This document shows, in pieces, positions 36,276 through 51,400 of a stretch of DNA of 64,000 bases. The notes below the pieces were generated by a model. That model searched no databases and was not told the DNA's origin. It saw only the letters and a list, made by a program, of their open reading frames with translations. This DNA is from Tillus elongatus. Lineage: Eukaryota > Arthropoda > Insecta > Coleoptera > Cleridae. Within the stretch, counting starts at the first letter, position 1. Every line of letters starts with the position of its first letter. A program made the translations under genes and the position numbers. Location: assembly GCA_964006375.1 (NCBI GenBank), contig OZ023268.1, positions 86,709,358-86,773,357 of the forward strand, in the 5' to 3' direction.

Positions 36276-36893
36276 GGTAAAGGTTTACTTCCGGGGCACA
36301 TGTTCGAGTTTTATGAAATTTTGCATATGGACGTATTTTAGGGTGTAGATGACGAAAATCACAATAAAAATTAGGGCAAATGCCAACGAATGGCGTTATT
36401 TGAAATTTTTTGTTGGAAAATTGTAGGTTATAGTCACTGTTGCGGCATATTTTACACATTTTCGAAGGGCCGTTCGTTTTATATCAAGCTAAAGAAGGGT
36501 GTTACTCTTCTCTACTTGACATTTGACATATAAAGCCAACTTAATGTCAGATGTCAATTTCAACTTATACGATGAAAAGAATGGTAATTTTCAAAGACAC
36601 ATAAACAGTTAAGGGGGTGCACTAATTATGTGAAAATGGATTAGAATAGTGGAATACACCCTTCTTTAGCTTGTTATAAAGCGAACGGCCCCCGGGAATC
36701 TGTAAAATATGACAAAAACATGCCGCAAAAGTGAGTATAACCTACAATTTTCCAACAAAAAATTCCAAATAACGCCATTAGTTGGCATTTGCCCTAATCT
36801 TTATTGTCATTTTTGTCATCTACACCCTAAAATACGTCTTTATGCAAAACTTCATTAAAATCGAACATGCGCCCCGAAAGTAAACCTTTACCC
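36276..36893. mobile_element. Foldback/MITE-like element with about 230 bp arms
   Basis: The left arm 36276-36502 (GTAAAGGTTTACTTCCGGGG ... GCTAAAGAAGGGTGT) is complementary to the right arm 36655-36893. A 150 bp spacer contains TTGACATTTGACAT. There is no hammerhead motif and no coding sequence, so it is a separate foldback class. Confidence 0.75.
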
Positions 36894-37129
36894 ATATATT
36901 TTCTTTGTAGTCAAGTCATGGGTCCTAAATTCATTGCATGAGAATTTTTTTCTGAAGAGTATAAATTATCACAGCTATGTGGAATTTACGATCCAATTTG
37001 CAGCACTATTTTAAAAAAGAACCAAGATAAAATAGTATCATGAGATGTTTAGAAGTTTTTTTACATACGAATAGAACATATAATTTAGATTCCCAAGAAA
37101 AAACATCTGTAGAGAATGCACTATGTTCC

Positions 37130-38115
37130 TGACACGTTTACAACAAGCCGAAGTGACAAATGATGTGACATCTGCACAAACTGCCAAGACGGCACGACAA
37201 CTACACCTAAGAAAAGTTGAATGTTTTCAAAAGAAAGTTTCGGAAGTAATAAAAGCAAATAATCGATCTGTCCTATCAACTTGCTTCGATATCAGATAAA
37301 ACTGCCTGTCTCTGTGATAAATATTGGAGACGAATACTATTTACGTTAGTTGTGGTTTCACAATCTGGGAACACATTGCCTTACAAGAGGAAGAGCCAAT
37401 ATGTGGATGTATGCAGACTATTTCGCTCGAAAGGCACCAAACGAGGTAATAACTTGCCAGAGCAGCGTATGTTACAGCTTTTTTGGGACAACTGCTTCAG
37501 CCAGAAGAAAGCTAGATTTTTGTTTGTCTTTTTGGACAGATATGTGTATAATACTTGAAACCGTAGAAATCTGGTATCCAGCACCCGGTCACAGCATGAT
37601 GCCAGTCGACCGAGATTTTGCTGTGATTGAAAAACAAAGATTGAAGCATGACAAGGTTGACAACCCAGAAGTTTATGTCAATCTAATAAAATAGTGTGAA
37701 CAGAAAACCCCATTTGATGTCGTCTTTGTACAGGGTTTGCTGGTGAAATACTATGAATTATGGTTAGAATCTCACATAAAGGAACTGTGCCGGGGATTTA
37801 GAAAGCTAGATGCATCAAATTTTCACGTAATGATCAACCCTAGCTGAGTTCATACTATTATGGACATATGAACCCAATGAAACTTTACTAAGTTGGTCAG
37901 AGCCGTAAACTTTGCGGCAAAACCACGCTGGCCTATGATAATGAATATCTAATTAAAATTAAGCAGTTGAAATTTGACAACGTAACCCATCTTGTAAAGC
38001 ATGCTAAGTCACTGCGCCTAGAGTTTTTTGCTCGAACCTTGTCTGGATTCGGAAGTATAATTCAGCAAAATGATGCTATTGCTGAAGGGATTGATCACTT
38101 ACAAGAGAACAACGC
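37130..38115 (+). pseudogene. DUF7869-like protein, C-terminal segment
   Basis: Frames read VWFHNLGTHC (here LWFHNLGTHCL), FFGTTASARRKLDFCLSF, APGHSMMPVDRDFAVIEKQR and LKHDKVDNPEVYVNLIK, then a stop at 37692-37694. The HNLG-x-H motif, the SGHS-x(3)-DRDF-x-VI(E/K) motif and PE-x-Y-x-xLI are hallmarks, from knowledge of the family, of DUF7869 proteins in insects. These look like transposon-derived nucleases. Upstream stops and shifts (37150-37349) break the protein. About 400 bp of similarly decayed coding sequence may follow to 38115. Confidence 0.6.
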
Positions 38116-38682
38116 TGTTTACCAATAACCAGCCTTCTTATCATGTTATTATCTTTGCGGCAAGCTTTCTCTGACATTCATAGTATGTTTGTTATAGTTT
38201 AAAGCTCTGTTTTAGCTTTTTATGCTAGCATTCTTTGCCATCCCTACTCTGTTTACTACAGTATTATGTTTTGCTTTAAGTTAGTTTTACTCATGATGTT
38301 CTAACCTTTTTCTGTAAGCACTCCTTGTCATTCATACTATGTTTATGTAGCCTTAAGTTTTATTCATATTAGGTATTTTCTTATGGAGTTACATAATAAA
38401 CCTTTTTTCAAGTATAAACAAATTTTTCCTTAACATTTTCCTAAATTTTTGACAAAATAAAAAAATTCAACACAAACAGTGCCTAAGTCTTAAATTCTTA
38501 TATATTTTTTGTGTTATAACAAAACGTTTTTTTACAATCATGAAAGTCCAATCCACCTTCTACTCAGAATACAATACAACACACATTTTGATTATAATAT
38601 TTTGTGTAATATTTCATAATCAAAAATAAACCTTCAAACCGCAATATGTCAGAATCACCTATTTGTGACTAAGGCACAAATG
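38116..38682. other. No gene recognised
   Basis: AT-rich sequence with imperfect internal repeats of TTTCTGTAAGCACTCCTTG-like text (about 38165, 38225 and 38310). It may be the 3' end of the preceding transposon-like gene. Confidence 0.4.
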
Positions 38683-40475
38683 TGTGACGGGCGGCTGTCC
38701 TCATGGCAGCTGTCTTTCGCCCCATCTATGGTGTCTGGTCATGGACGGCCTCTTGGAGCGGCTCGCCGACAACGGCTTCTACGCCTAGGCGTACTCTGAT
38801 GATATGCTGGTCTTAGTCACCGGCAAATTACGAAAGTTGGTGTGGTGAGTAGGGACTCTCCGTAAACCCGGCGAAGACGGAGATGATCCTATTTACCAAA
38901 AAGAGGAAGGCAGAGGGGTTTAGGGCGCCCGTGATGTTTGGAAAACCTTTAGCTTTAGGGCGGGAGGTCAAATATCTGGGGGTGATCCTGGACTTCAAAC
39001 TAACATGGGGGTCGCAAATAGAATGGGTTGTAAGGAAGGGAGTAGCGACCTTCTGGCAGCTGCGTCGAGTGATGGGGAGGACCTGGGGAGTTAATCCTCG
39101 GATCTTTAACTGGATCTACACTGCGATCGTCAGGCCGAGAATCCTCCATGGGGCGTTGGTCTGGTGGTGCGGTGTGAACCAAAGTACCAGCTGAAAGCTG
39201 GCCAAACTCCAAAGGCTGGCAATCCTGGGTATCACAGGCGCTATGAGGGCGACACCCTCAGCCGCGCTAGAGGTCCTGTTGATGCTGCCACCGCTTCCCA
39301 TCTGTGTCAGGAGGGAGGCGATGTCGTCGCATCTCAGAATGCGAGACGCAGGAAACTGATGCGGAGAGGAAGCAGTAATAGAGCATGCAAGAGTCGCCAA
39401 GGAGGTGGAAAAGGAAACTCCGATTTGCGCCATAAAGGTGCGGGATGCCGAGGAAGAAATTAGGTTGACTAGGCCATACACCCTCAGGATCCCCAGTAGT
39501 GGATCAGTGGAGGGAAAATGAGGTTGAATTCCAGCCCGCAAGCCTGGTCTGTTTCACCGACGGATCGCGGTTGGAGGACCAACAATCCTTCAGGGCAGGA
39601 ATATACATAAAGGGCCTGAGATCTATGCTTTTGGCGTATGTACCACGGCATTCGAAATTCTGTCTGTGGACAATAGACAGGATGTGAAGAGGAGTCCCGA
39701 GAAATGTGTGTATATCTGCTCGGATAGCCAGACAGTCCTCCGGGCAGTCTGCGCGGCCAGAATCAGGTCTACACTAGTTCAGGAGTGCGCTGACGCCCTC
39801 AGAGGACTAGCCAGGACAAAGGAGGTACAACTAGTGTGGGTTCCGGGACACTGTGGCGTAGCGGGGAATGAGGTGGCGAATAATCTCGCAAGACTCGGTT
39901 CCTGGCTGCCGTTCTGTGGACCGGAGCCGGCGATAGGTATAAGTAGGAAGACGGTCTCTGTTGCCTTAGACAGGTGGACCGAGGAAGCAATGAAGAGGCA
40001 CTGGGGGTCGGTTGGTGGCTGCAGGCAGGCGAGGGACTTCGTGGAGGGGCCGGACAGAGATAAAGCTATCTGGCTACTTGGAAGGAGTCGACCTAGGCTT
40101 CGCCGCATCATTGGGGTGCTCACAGGCCACTGCGCCCTTAGGAGACACTTCACATTGATAGGCGTAGAGAGGGATCCCACTTGTCAGGAATGCGGCGAGG
40201 ATGAGGAAACGTCCTACAATTACCTGTGCGAATGCGAGGCTTTTGGGAGTCTTCGAGCAGAATTGTTCGGATCGAGGACTCTGCAGAGGAATCAGGTAAG
40301 TATCCTCCAATTTAAGACCGCCACGGCCTTCATCTCGAGGTCGAGGTGGTTTGGCGATGGAACAGAGGAGGAGTAGAGCATGGTTGCTGGGTTGCTGGGG
40401 TTGGCAAAAAGGACCCATGGTGGCCTACTTGCTTGGCGTTGGCCTCCCCACCACTGCTACTACTTCTAAGGCACT
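38683..40475 (+). pseudogene. RNase-H-bearing non-LTR retrotransposon, 5'-truncated (same family as 22.6-25.0 kb)
   Basis: Begins at RT motif B (GGCPHGSCLSPHLW), then a stop (TAG near 38787), AYSDDMLVLVTG (active site, YSDD), thumb (GKPLALGREVKYLGVILD, LTWGSQIEWVVRKGV), and RNase H with CFTDGSRLED, CSDSQTVLRA-type sequence, VQLVWVPGHCGVAGNEVANN. A C-terminal CCHC knuckle CQECGEDEETSYNYLCECEAF-like (Cys near 40190) follows. The 236-codon frame 39666-40376 covers the RNase H end and knuckle without a break. Stops and shifts lie at 38787, about 38848 and 39190. The 3' end has CTGCTACTACT, comparable to the tail of the minus-strand copy. Confidence 0.82.
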
Positions 40476-41640
40476 TCTTGCATTGGCCCCTTCAAATATT
40501 TTATGGAAAAATATATAATAGTATTGCAGATATGACAAATTGGTACGCAGTACAAAATCAGACTACACTCAAACCTACACATGTTTTAGAATTGAGAACA
40601 TTTGTGTGAATTCACATTAAAATGGGTAATTTACATTACCCAAGGGTGCGGTGTTACTGGGACCCTAAGCAGCACATCTCGCTTATCTCAGAAAACATGT
40701 CGTATAATCGGTTTTGCAAATTACGTCAAAACTTACATTTTGCGAACGTGGCAGGGAAGAATCCAAACACTAAGGATCGTGTTTGGGAGGTAAGGATCTT
40801 ATATGCAACAATCAGAACAAGATGTTTGGCATTATCACTGGAATTTAAACTTTTCATAGATGATGAAATAGTACCTCTCAAAGATAAAATCAGTGTGAAG
40901 CAATATATCAAGGGAAAGCCTTGACCTTGGGGAATCAAAAATCTTGCCTTGTGTGGAGCTAGTGGTCTATTGTACGATTTTATTCTGTATCAAGGACAGA
41001 CCACAGCACTCAACGAGAAGCAGTTGGGAGTATTCGGTATGGGTGACTCGGTAGCACTAAAGTTATTAGAGAGAATCGATGCACCAAATCATCAACTATA
41101 TTTCGATAACTTTTTTTACAACTACACTCTACTTCAGTGGCTTCAGAATAAACATGTATATGCAGCACATACTGCAAGAATTAATAGATTTGGTAGTGTA
41201 CCTTTTTCATCTGACAGAGTAATAAAAGTCAAAGGAAGAGGCAGTTATGAAGAGGTTATAAATGTAGACGGTAAGGTGCTCACGACAAAGTGGTACGATA
41301 ATAAGCTAGTTGTCATGGCCTCAAATTTTGCCAGCATTGGTATTTGCTGTAGGTGGGACAAAAAAGACAAAGATTACAAAGATATTACTAGACGTCACGT
41401 AATCAAAGAATACATCAAAAATATGGGTGGTGTAGACTTATTAGATTTCCTAATTATCTTATATAGAATATTTAAACGTTCCAGAAAAAGGACCATACGC
41501 ATGTTTGCACATGAAATTGATTTCAGTTGTACCAGTGCATGGATTGAGTACAAAAATAAGGCGCAAATTGCAAACATGCCAAAAAAAAATTATGGACCTC
41601 CTCCATTTTATCTTATGTTGCTAAAAGCTTCATCCTAGTA
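40476..41640 (+). pseudogene. piggyBac-like transposase, 5'-truncated
   Basis: Frames read IADMTNWYAVQNQTTLKPTH, then after a shift MGNLHYPRVRCYWDPKQHIS, RFCKLRQNLHFAN and ISVKQYIKGKP, then a stop (TGA at 40922). The long frame then shows LCGASGLLYDFILYQGQ (acidic residue 1 region), QLYFDNFFYNYTLLQWLQ (D of the second motif), KGRGSYEEVINVDGKVLTTK, VMASNFASIG and MGGVDLLDFLIILYR (third motif). It ends without a Cys-rich tail. Subfamily closer to PGBD2/3-like proteins than to the copy at 56-58 kb; this is inference. The N-terminus and TTAA ends were not found. Confidence 0.8.
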
Positions 41641-41888
41641 GACCGAAATCCACTTAGAAAAGTGGAATGCCTTATCCACCACTTTATTCATCACCGCGTT
41701 CATCAACTGAATCACCATCTACCGTTTCGCACAAATTTAATCTAAAACCTTTTGTACCTAATTTGAGGATCGAAATCATAGTAAAATTAATCACTCACAT
41801 TTAATAAATGACTTGCATAATTTGAATCAAATTTATTATGTTCAAAGCTTCTTTTATGTTCACGTGCGTGTTTTTAAACTTCTAAATG
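41641..41888. other. Probable 3' flank of the piggyBac-like relic
   Basis: No coding feature. AT-rich sequence up to the (CT)n tract. Confidence 0.4.
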
Positions 41889-44600
<2,712 letters not shown>

Positions 44601-45387
44601 CAATTAAATTTGGATTATCGTCATTATTAACCGCTGTTTCTTTTGTCAAATTAAGTTCTTCTTGAAACTTTTCATTGGATTATCTGACGCAACCTTAACA
44701 GGCATTTATGTAACAGCCAACCTTCAATTTACTGATTTTTGTATTTGTTACCAGACAAAGCTTAGTCTTGAATTTATGTGCGTAAAATTTTTAAGTGACA
44801 TTGATATATTCTAGAAAGAATTTCGTACGTTAAAACATGGCAAAGAAAATCCTAGAACTGTCTCTAAAATACCACTTATACAGATAATACAAAGACTATA
44901 AAATCTGATGCGTATATAGATTACGTCGCTCAACATTTATTTATTATTATTTTTTAATTAAAGTTTTGACTTTGAGAACTGGCTCATTCAGTCACTGTCA
45001 ATCTTCAAAATGAACAAGGATGCATCTGACCTTGCTTTTCACAATGTCAAAACCTGTCTTAAGAATGTTAATCTAACAAGCTCTTTAACTTTTTCCTTTT
45101 ATCTCCATATACACTTGCTGTTTACTAAAAATATATACTAAAATTAAAACTTACATAGATATCCACTTACAAACATACGCGAGCACATATACACACATGT
45201 ATAGGCACTCACGTCAATAGAATTTATACATCCAGTACTTAACACTAGGTGCAGGATAGAAAATGCACATTTATATCTTCATGTGCACATACACACACAT
45301 ACATATGCATGCACACATCTAAGCTACAAGTTGCTGCAGGAGAAATACTGGGACACTTTTCACACCAATGGAGCCTGTCATGGTGAC
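44601..45387. other. No gene recognised; CA/TA-rich stretch
   Basis: AT-rich DNA whose right half (45110-45320) alternates CACATA/TACACA words, similar in texture to 15060-15200. No coding or terminal structure seen. Confidence 0.45.
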
Positions 45388-45520
45388 TTTTAGTGAATTT
45401 TATTTTTAAAAAATCACTAATGAAGAGATCCCGACTTTTTAATTTTGAAAAAAATTCTTCAAATGAGCGCTAATTAGGCCCCCCAGAACACATATCCGGG
45501 GTCAGTTTCAATTTTTATAT

Positions 45521-45947
<427 letters not shown>

Positions 45948-45963
45948 TGGCGCTGCGAACAGG
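45948..45963 (+). promoter_or_regulatory. tRNA primer-binding site
   Basis: TGGCGCTGCGAACAGG starts at the first base after the LTR and begins with TGG, the complement of a tRNA 3' CCA. TGGCGC starts are found for Ser-type primers in 17.6/297-like elements, but the exact tRNA was not checked. Confidence 0.8.
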
Positions 45964-47143
45964 ATCCAGTAACGACGTTTTGGCAACCTAAAAGTAGCAA
46001 AATTGTCGGTCGTTTTTGAACGTTTGTGCTGGAAGAACCATCCAAGAAGAAAGAGCAAGGGCATTGGAAGAAAAGCCATAGATGACCAACAAAGCAGTTT
46101 CCCTTCTGTAAGTTGTACCATTTCTTTCATTTCCTATGCAATTGTGTCTTTTATGTATTTGCAAAATTCATTTTTCGTAAATACAAATTATTTTTAGTAT
46201 TCACAAAGTTTTTCTTTGGCAATACTTATATTTAAGGCATCATAAAAATCCTTTTTTCATAAATGCCCTATAATTGATTATTAATAATTATTAATATTAT
46301 CACAAAGCTATCTTCTTTCGTGATACCTATTATAATTAATATTTTGTTAATAGCGTTAACACATTTCTTTTAATTTACTACATACAAGCCTTATTTTTTA
46401 AACGAATAATTATTGATATTATTACAAGGTACTTTTTCATAGTACAAGTTATAAAGACAAGCATTTTTTACTGTATTTTCAGATTTAATTTTTCGAAAAT
46501 ACATGAAATAAAGCAGAATAATTTTTATACAGTTTAACAAATTCTTAGCATTAAGTGATAATTACATTAATAAATATATTTTATCTAATGAAATTTCTCT
46601 AAAATTAACTCAGTATCACAAGTTAGTCGTTGTTTAATAAAAACACTGCATGCACTTAGTTAACCGTCGCATTTAATTTGATATTCAGTCATTGTACGTA
46701 AAAAACTGATGACAAAATAAAAAACTTTACAGACGCGATATTATACGAGATTCAATTTCAACAGAATCGTGTGATCCGTTGTAACTAGATAAAACGCAAG
46801 CATTATTAGCGTAGAAATTAAAATATTTAGTACAATTAGAGTAAATTTTTATCGTATAAATATCCACTGTAATTAAAAACTCTCTAGATAAACAATTTTA
46901 ACGGAAATATTTTAAAGCATTAAGATTTTATGCAGTTATAATAATTTGCACCGTATTATTATTCTTTTAGTTATAAATTATTGATTACCTTTAGAATTAA
47001 GCATTTATTTTAAGGATTGATTATTATTCTATTAATTACAAATTTTATCCATTTATTACAACAAAAATTAATAATTTTATACCCTTATTATCCTGTAATT
47101 AATAAAAAAAAGGAAATCTCCTTTATATCTATTAATACATTAC
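45964..47143 (+). other. Long untranslated leader of the LTR element
   Basis: About 1.2 kb of very AT-rich sequence between primer site and gag. Short frames only. It presumably carries packaging signals; nothing specific can be identified. Confidence 0.6.
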
Positions 47144-48436
47144 ATGAGCCTTCGTGAAAGATCTCCCATAAGATTTACCCGAATTCCAGAAAGAATCTTG
47201 CCAAATTTTACCTCAGATTCACTCAATTTTAATTCATCAGAAACCCCTAATTTCCAAAACATGTCAGAGGCATCAATCACCCAAATCTGTCAAGCTTCGG
47301 CAATGATTCCCGAGTACAATGGCGGACAAAAACAATTAGCATATTTTCTGAATCAATGCCGCACTTATATCCTATGTTACAAAAGACAAGGCGACACACC
47401 TGACGACCTACATTGTAACCGAATGATTATTGAATTCATTAAGGCCAAAATCACAGGTGAAGCCCGAGATATACTTATGAAACTAGACGACATTTCTTGG
47501 CAAAATATTGAAAATGCCCTTAAGGCCCAATATACAGACCCTAGATCAGAAGACCTTTTAATGACAGATCTACGAACTAGTTATATGCGTAAAACTCAAA
47601 CTGCCACTGATTTTTACAACACTATACAAGACAAATTAAAAATGTTAAACGAACATATTTCCCTACAAGCCCTAGACGACATTATAAAAACCTACAAGAA
47701 ACAGCAATACGAAACAGCAGCTGTTACTTCTTTCAAAATAGGAATAGCCGAACCATATCACAGTCACTTACGGTTATTAAACATCCCTAATTTAGAAACA
47801 GCGTTGCTCGAATGCCATCGCATTGATAACGAGCAGATGCAAGTAAATTTCCTAAAAGTCATAAAAGACAAGGATGAATCTCATTTCCGTCAAAACGACA
47901 AACATCCTCAGCAACAAAAACCCCACATAATTAATAGGAAGGTAAACGACTTCTACCCCAATTTCCGGAAAATACCTCAACAAAATTATAACCAACAGCC
48001 CGATTTCCAGAGAATACCCCAACAAAATTATAACTATCGGCCCAATTTCCAGAGAATACCCCCACAAAGCCATAACCAACAACCAAAGTTTCGACAACCC
48101 TTTCCAAGCCGACCTATCTCAAACTTAAGACCAATTCCACAACAACGAAATTACCCCACTAATTCACAAGTCTTCGGAAGAAGAATTAATAATCAGGCAA
48201 CCCCTATGTCAATTTCTACTAACCTAACAAACAATCGCCCTCGTACAAATCACCCCATTCCTCAAATAAATAACAACCAAACTTTTCAAGAGCAGGAACA
48301 AGAACCTGACTATTTATACCAGGATGATAATGATTATCAACCTGATGAGGACTTCTATAACGAGGAACTCGAGGGACCAGAGGAACCGTATGGTGAAAAT
48401 CAGGATTTTCCCAATACAGCCTCGGAAACACTATAA
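47144..48436 (+). CDS. gag: Gag polyprotein of the LTR element
   Basis: 430 residues from ATG 47144. Residues about 40-260 form the capsid-like region (MIPEYNGGQKQLAYFLNQCR, IIEFIKAKITGEARDILMKL, DFYNTIQDKLKML), helical and similar in pattern to Gag of 17.6/297-type elements. Residues about 260-350 are Gln/Asn/Pro-rich with three diverged copies of a (N/D)FQRIPxQ(N/S)(Y/H)N unit. No CCHC zinc knuckle is present, as in errantiviruses. The C-terminus is acidic (DYLYQDDNDYQPDEDFYNEE). It would assemble the particle and bind RNA through the basic, Gln-rich part. The pol frame is -1 relative to gag and is open from 48397, overlapping the gag end by 40 nt. Confidence 0.85.
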   Translation: MSLRERSPIRFTRIPERILPNFTSDSLNFNSSETPNFQNMSEASITQICQASAMIPEYNGGQKQLAYFLNQCRTYILCYKRQGDTPDDLHCNRMIIEFIKAKITGEARDILMKLDDISWQNIENALKAQYTDPRSEDLLMTDLRTSYMRKTQTATDFYNTIQDKLKMLNEHISLQALDDIIKTYKKQQYETAAVTSFKIGIAEPYHSHLRLLNIPNLETALLECHRIDNEQMQVNFLKVIKDKDESHFRQNDKHPQQQKPHIINRKVNDFYPNFRKIPQQNYNQQPDFQRIPQQNYNYRPNFQRIPPQSHNQQPKFRQPFPSRPISNLRPIPQQRNYPTNSQVFGRRINNQATPMSISTNLTNNRPRTNHPIPQINNNQTFQEQEQEPDYLYQDDNDYQPDEDFYNEELEGPEEPYGENQDFPNTASETL

Positions 48437-48459
48437 AACTTGACTTAAATAATATTGCC

Positions 48460-51400
48460 ATGCAACCCAAACTACCCTTCTTCTGTCTACCCTCTTTTGG
48501 CCTACAAATACTCATTGACAGTGGTGCGTCTGATAGCATCATGAATCCAGGTCCGGCTTACGAATTTTTCAGCGAATATCTCTATCAAAAACCCTTCGCC
48601 ATGAAATCCGTTGGCAAAATTTCCAGAGGTATTGACAACATTCAGTTCCCTATATTACAAGAATATGGCATTAAATTCCCCTTCGATTTTCATGTCATGC
48701 AATGGCATGATCGTTTCGACGCCTTGATCGGTTCTGCTCACTTCCAGAAATTGAAAGCACGTATAAACTACGAGACACAGACTATAACGTTAGGCAAGAC
48801 AGAGATCCCTTTCTATTTCGAACTTAACCCTCAAAATTTTAAGCCCTTTAAACAAATATGCGTAAATAGTATCAAAATTCCTGTTAACGTAGAAAATGGA
48901 ACCGTTCTGATTCCCCAACTATCCGACAACACCGTAACTGTAGAAGAAGCTATAGCTACTTCTCATTCTGGCATTTGCACAATTCCCATTACAAAAAATA
49001 CATCTGACAACGTCGAAGTTTACTTCAACGAACGAATTAAAGTCACTCCTTTACAAAATTATTACGAACTGAACGAAACAATAAAACAAAACCAACCTAA
49101 CATTTTAAAACAAATAAGAGTAGATCATCTCAATGCCGAAGAAAAATCAAGATTATTTTCCTTATGTCACAAATACAAAAACATATTTTACCATGAAAAC
49201 AGTGACCTTACGTTTACCAACTGTGTTAAACATGACATACGAACAAAAGATGACGAACCAATACATGTAAAATCATACAGACACCCCTACCACTTGAACA
49301 TTGAAATACAAAAAGAAATTCAAAATTTATTGGATAATAAAATTATTAGGCCTTCTATATCCCCTTATTCCTCTCCGGTATGGATTATTTCAAAAAAAGT
49401 AAACTCACCAGAAAAGACAAAATGGCGATTAGTTGTGGATTATAGGAAGCTTAACGAGAAAACCATAACTGAAAAATACCCTTTACCAAAAGTCGATGAG
49501 ATTCTAAATAATTTAGGAAAATGTACATATTTTACTACCCTGGAATTGGCACCAGGATTTCATCAGATCGAATTAACTCCCGAAAGTAGTGAAAAAACAG
49601 CCTTCAGCGTAAATAACGGCCATTATGAATACGTGAAAATACCCCATGGCCTCCGTAATTCGGCCATAACCTTCAAAAAAGTAATGCATGATGTTTTAAA
49701 AGAATTCCTATACAAAAGCTGTTTTGTCTACATGGATGATATTATAATATTTTCTAAATCCCTTCAGGAACACCTTCTCCATATTAAACAAATTTTCCAA
49801 AAATTACGGGACGTTAACTTAAAGGTACAATTAAACAAATCCGAATTCCTTAGAAAAGAAGTTGAGTTTTTAGGACATATCGTCACAAAAGACCAGGTAA
49901 AAGCAAATCCGAACAAAATTAAATGTATAAAAGATTTTCCCATACCCAAGTCTCAAAAGGAATTAAAATCATTTCTCAGTTTGATAGGCTATTACCGCCG
50001 CTTCATTAGGAATTTCGCAAAAATCCTATTCCCCTTAACCAAATGCCTTAAGAGAGACTCTAAAATTGACATTAACGACACAGATTACGTAAATGCCTTC
50101 AGACAAGCCAAAAAACTTATTACAAATTCACCTATACTGACGTATCCAGACTTTACAAAAACTTTTCACCTGACTACCGACGCTAGTAATATCGCTATAG
50201 GAGGCGTTTTGTCACAAAACGACAAGCCCATAGCTTACTATAGCCGCACACTAAATTCCGCTGAAAGGAACTACTCAACAATTGAGAAGGAACTCCTTTC
50301 AATAGTCGAAAATACTAAGCACTTTAGGCCTTACCTTTTTGGAAACAAATTTACGATCGAAACCGATCATAAACCACTTGTATGGTTATTTTCTATTAAA
50401 GAGCCAAATTCACGTTTAGTGAAATGGCGTTTGAAATTAGAAGAGTTCGACTACGAAATTAAATATAAGAGAGGTAAAGAAAACGTAGTAGCCGATGCTT
50501 TATCTCGTGTCGAAATCAACGCAGTTGAGGAGGACGATGATCTGGCATCAATTTTCAATAATCTAGATCCATCGGAGCTTAGAGTATTAAACGACGACGA
50601 TCTTAAAGATTTAGGTAGTAACACTCAGGAAGACGAACGACATTCTGACTCACAAACACAACACACTTCTGCAGAAAACCCCGTCTTTACTATGCCCATT
50701 TCTGAAAACCCTTTAAATCACTTCAAATATCAGATAATTATGTATTACGGACCTCATAACGAAATAAAGACAGACAACTTATTTAAAAACAAATGCTACA
50801 GAGTATACATCCAAAGACAACACGAACTACAACAGATGACTGACTTCTTAAAATCTTACATCAACCCTAATAATAATTACGGTATATTATTCTTAGACCC
50901 ACAACTCGAACATTACTTTAGAATAATAGCTTCCAATCTTTTCAATAGTTCGGTTAAAATAATTAAATGTACAAAACGATTACAAGACGTAACAAAAACT
51001 ACAGAACAAAAAAGAACGATCCAAGAGTATCACGAACAAAACCATAACGGCACTAACGAAACGTACGCACAATTAAAAACAAAATTTTATTGGCCCAACA
51101 TGAAAATCCAAATTGATGATTTTATTAATAAATGTGATGTATGTCTTCAATCGAAATATGATCGTAACCCGTATAAAACTCCGTCTCAAGGACCCTTGAT
51201 TGCTTCTAGACCCTTCGAAGTTATACACCTTGACGTATTCAGCTTTGATAACTGCAAATTCTTAACCATTGTCGATCTGTTCAGTAAATATGCCCAAGCA
51301 TATTACATTATCGATACTACGGCCCTGACCATCGTTAACAAACTACGTCACTTCTTCTCTCATCATAACTACCCTTCTAAAATTGTCTCCAATTCTGACC

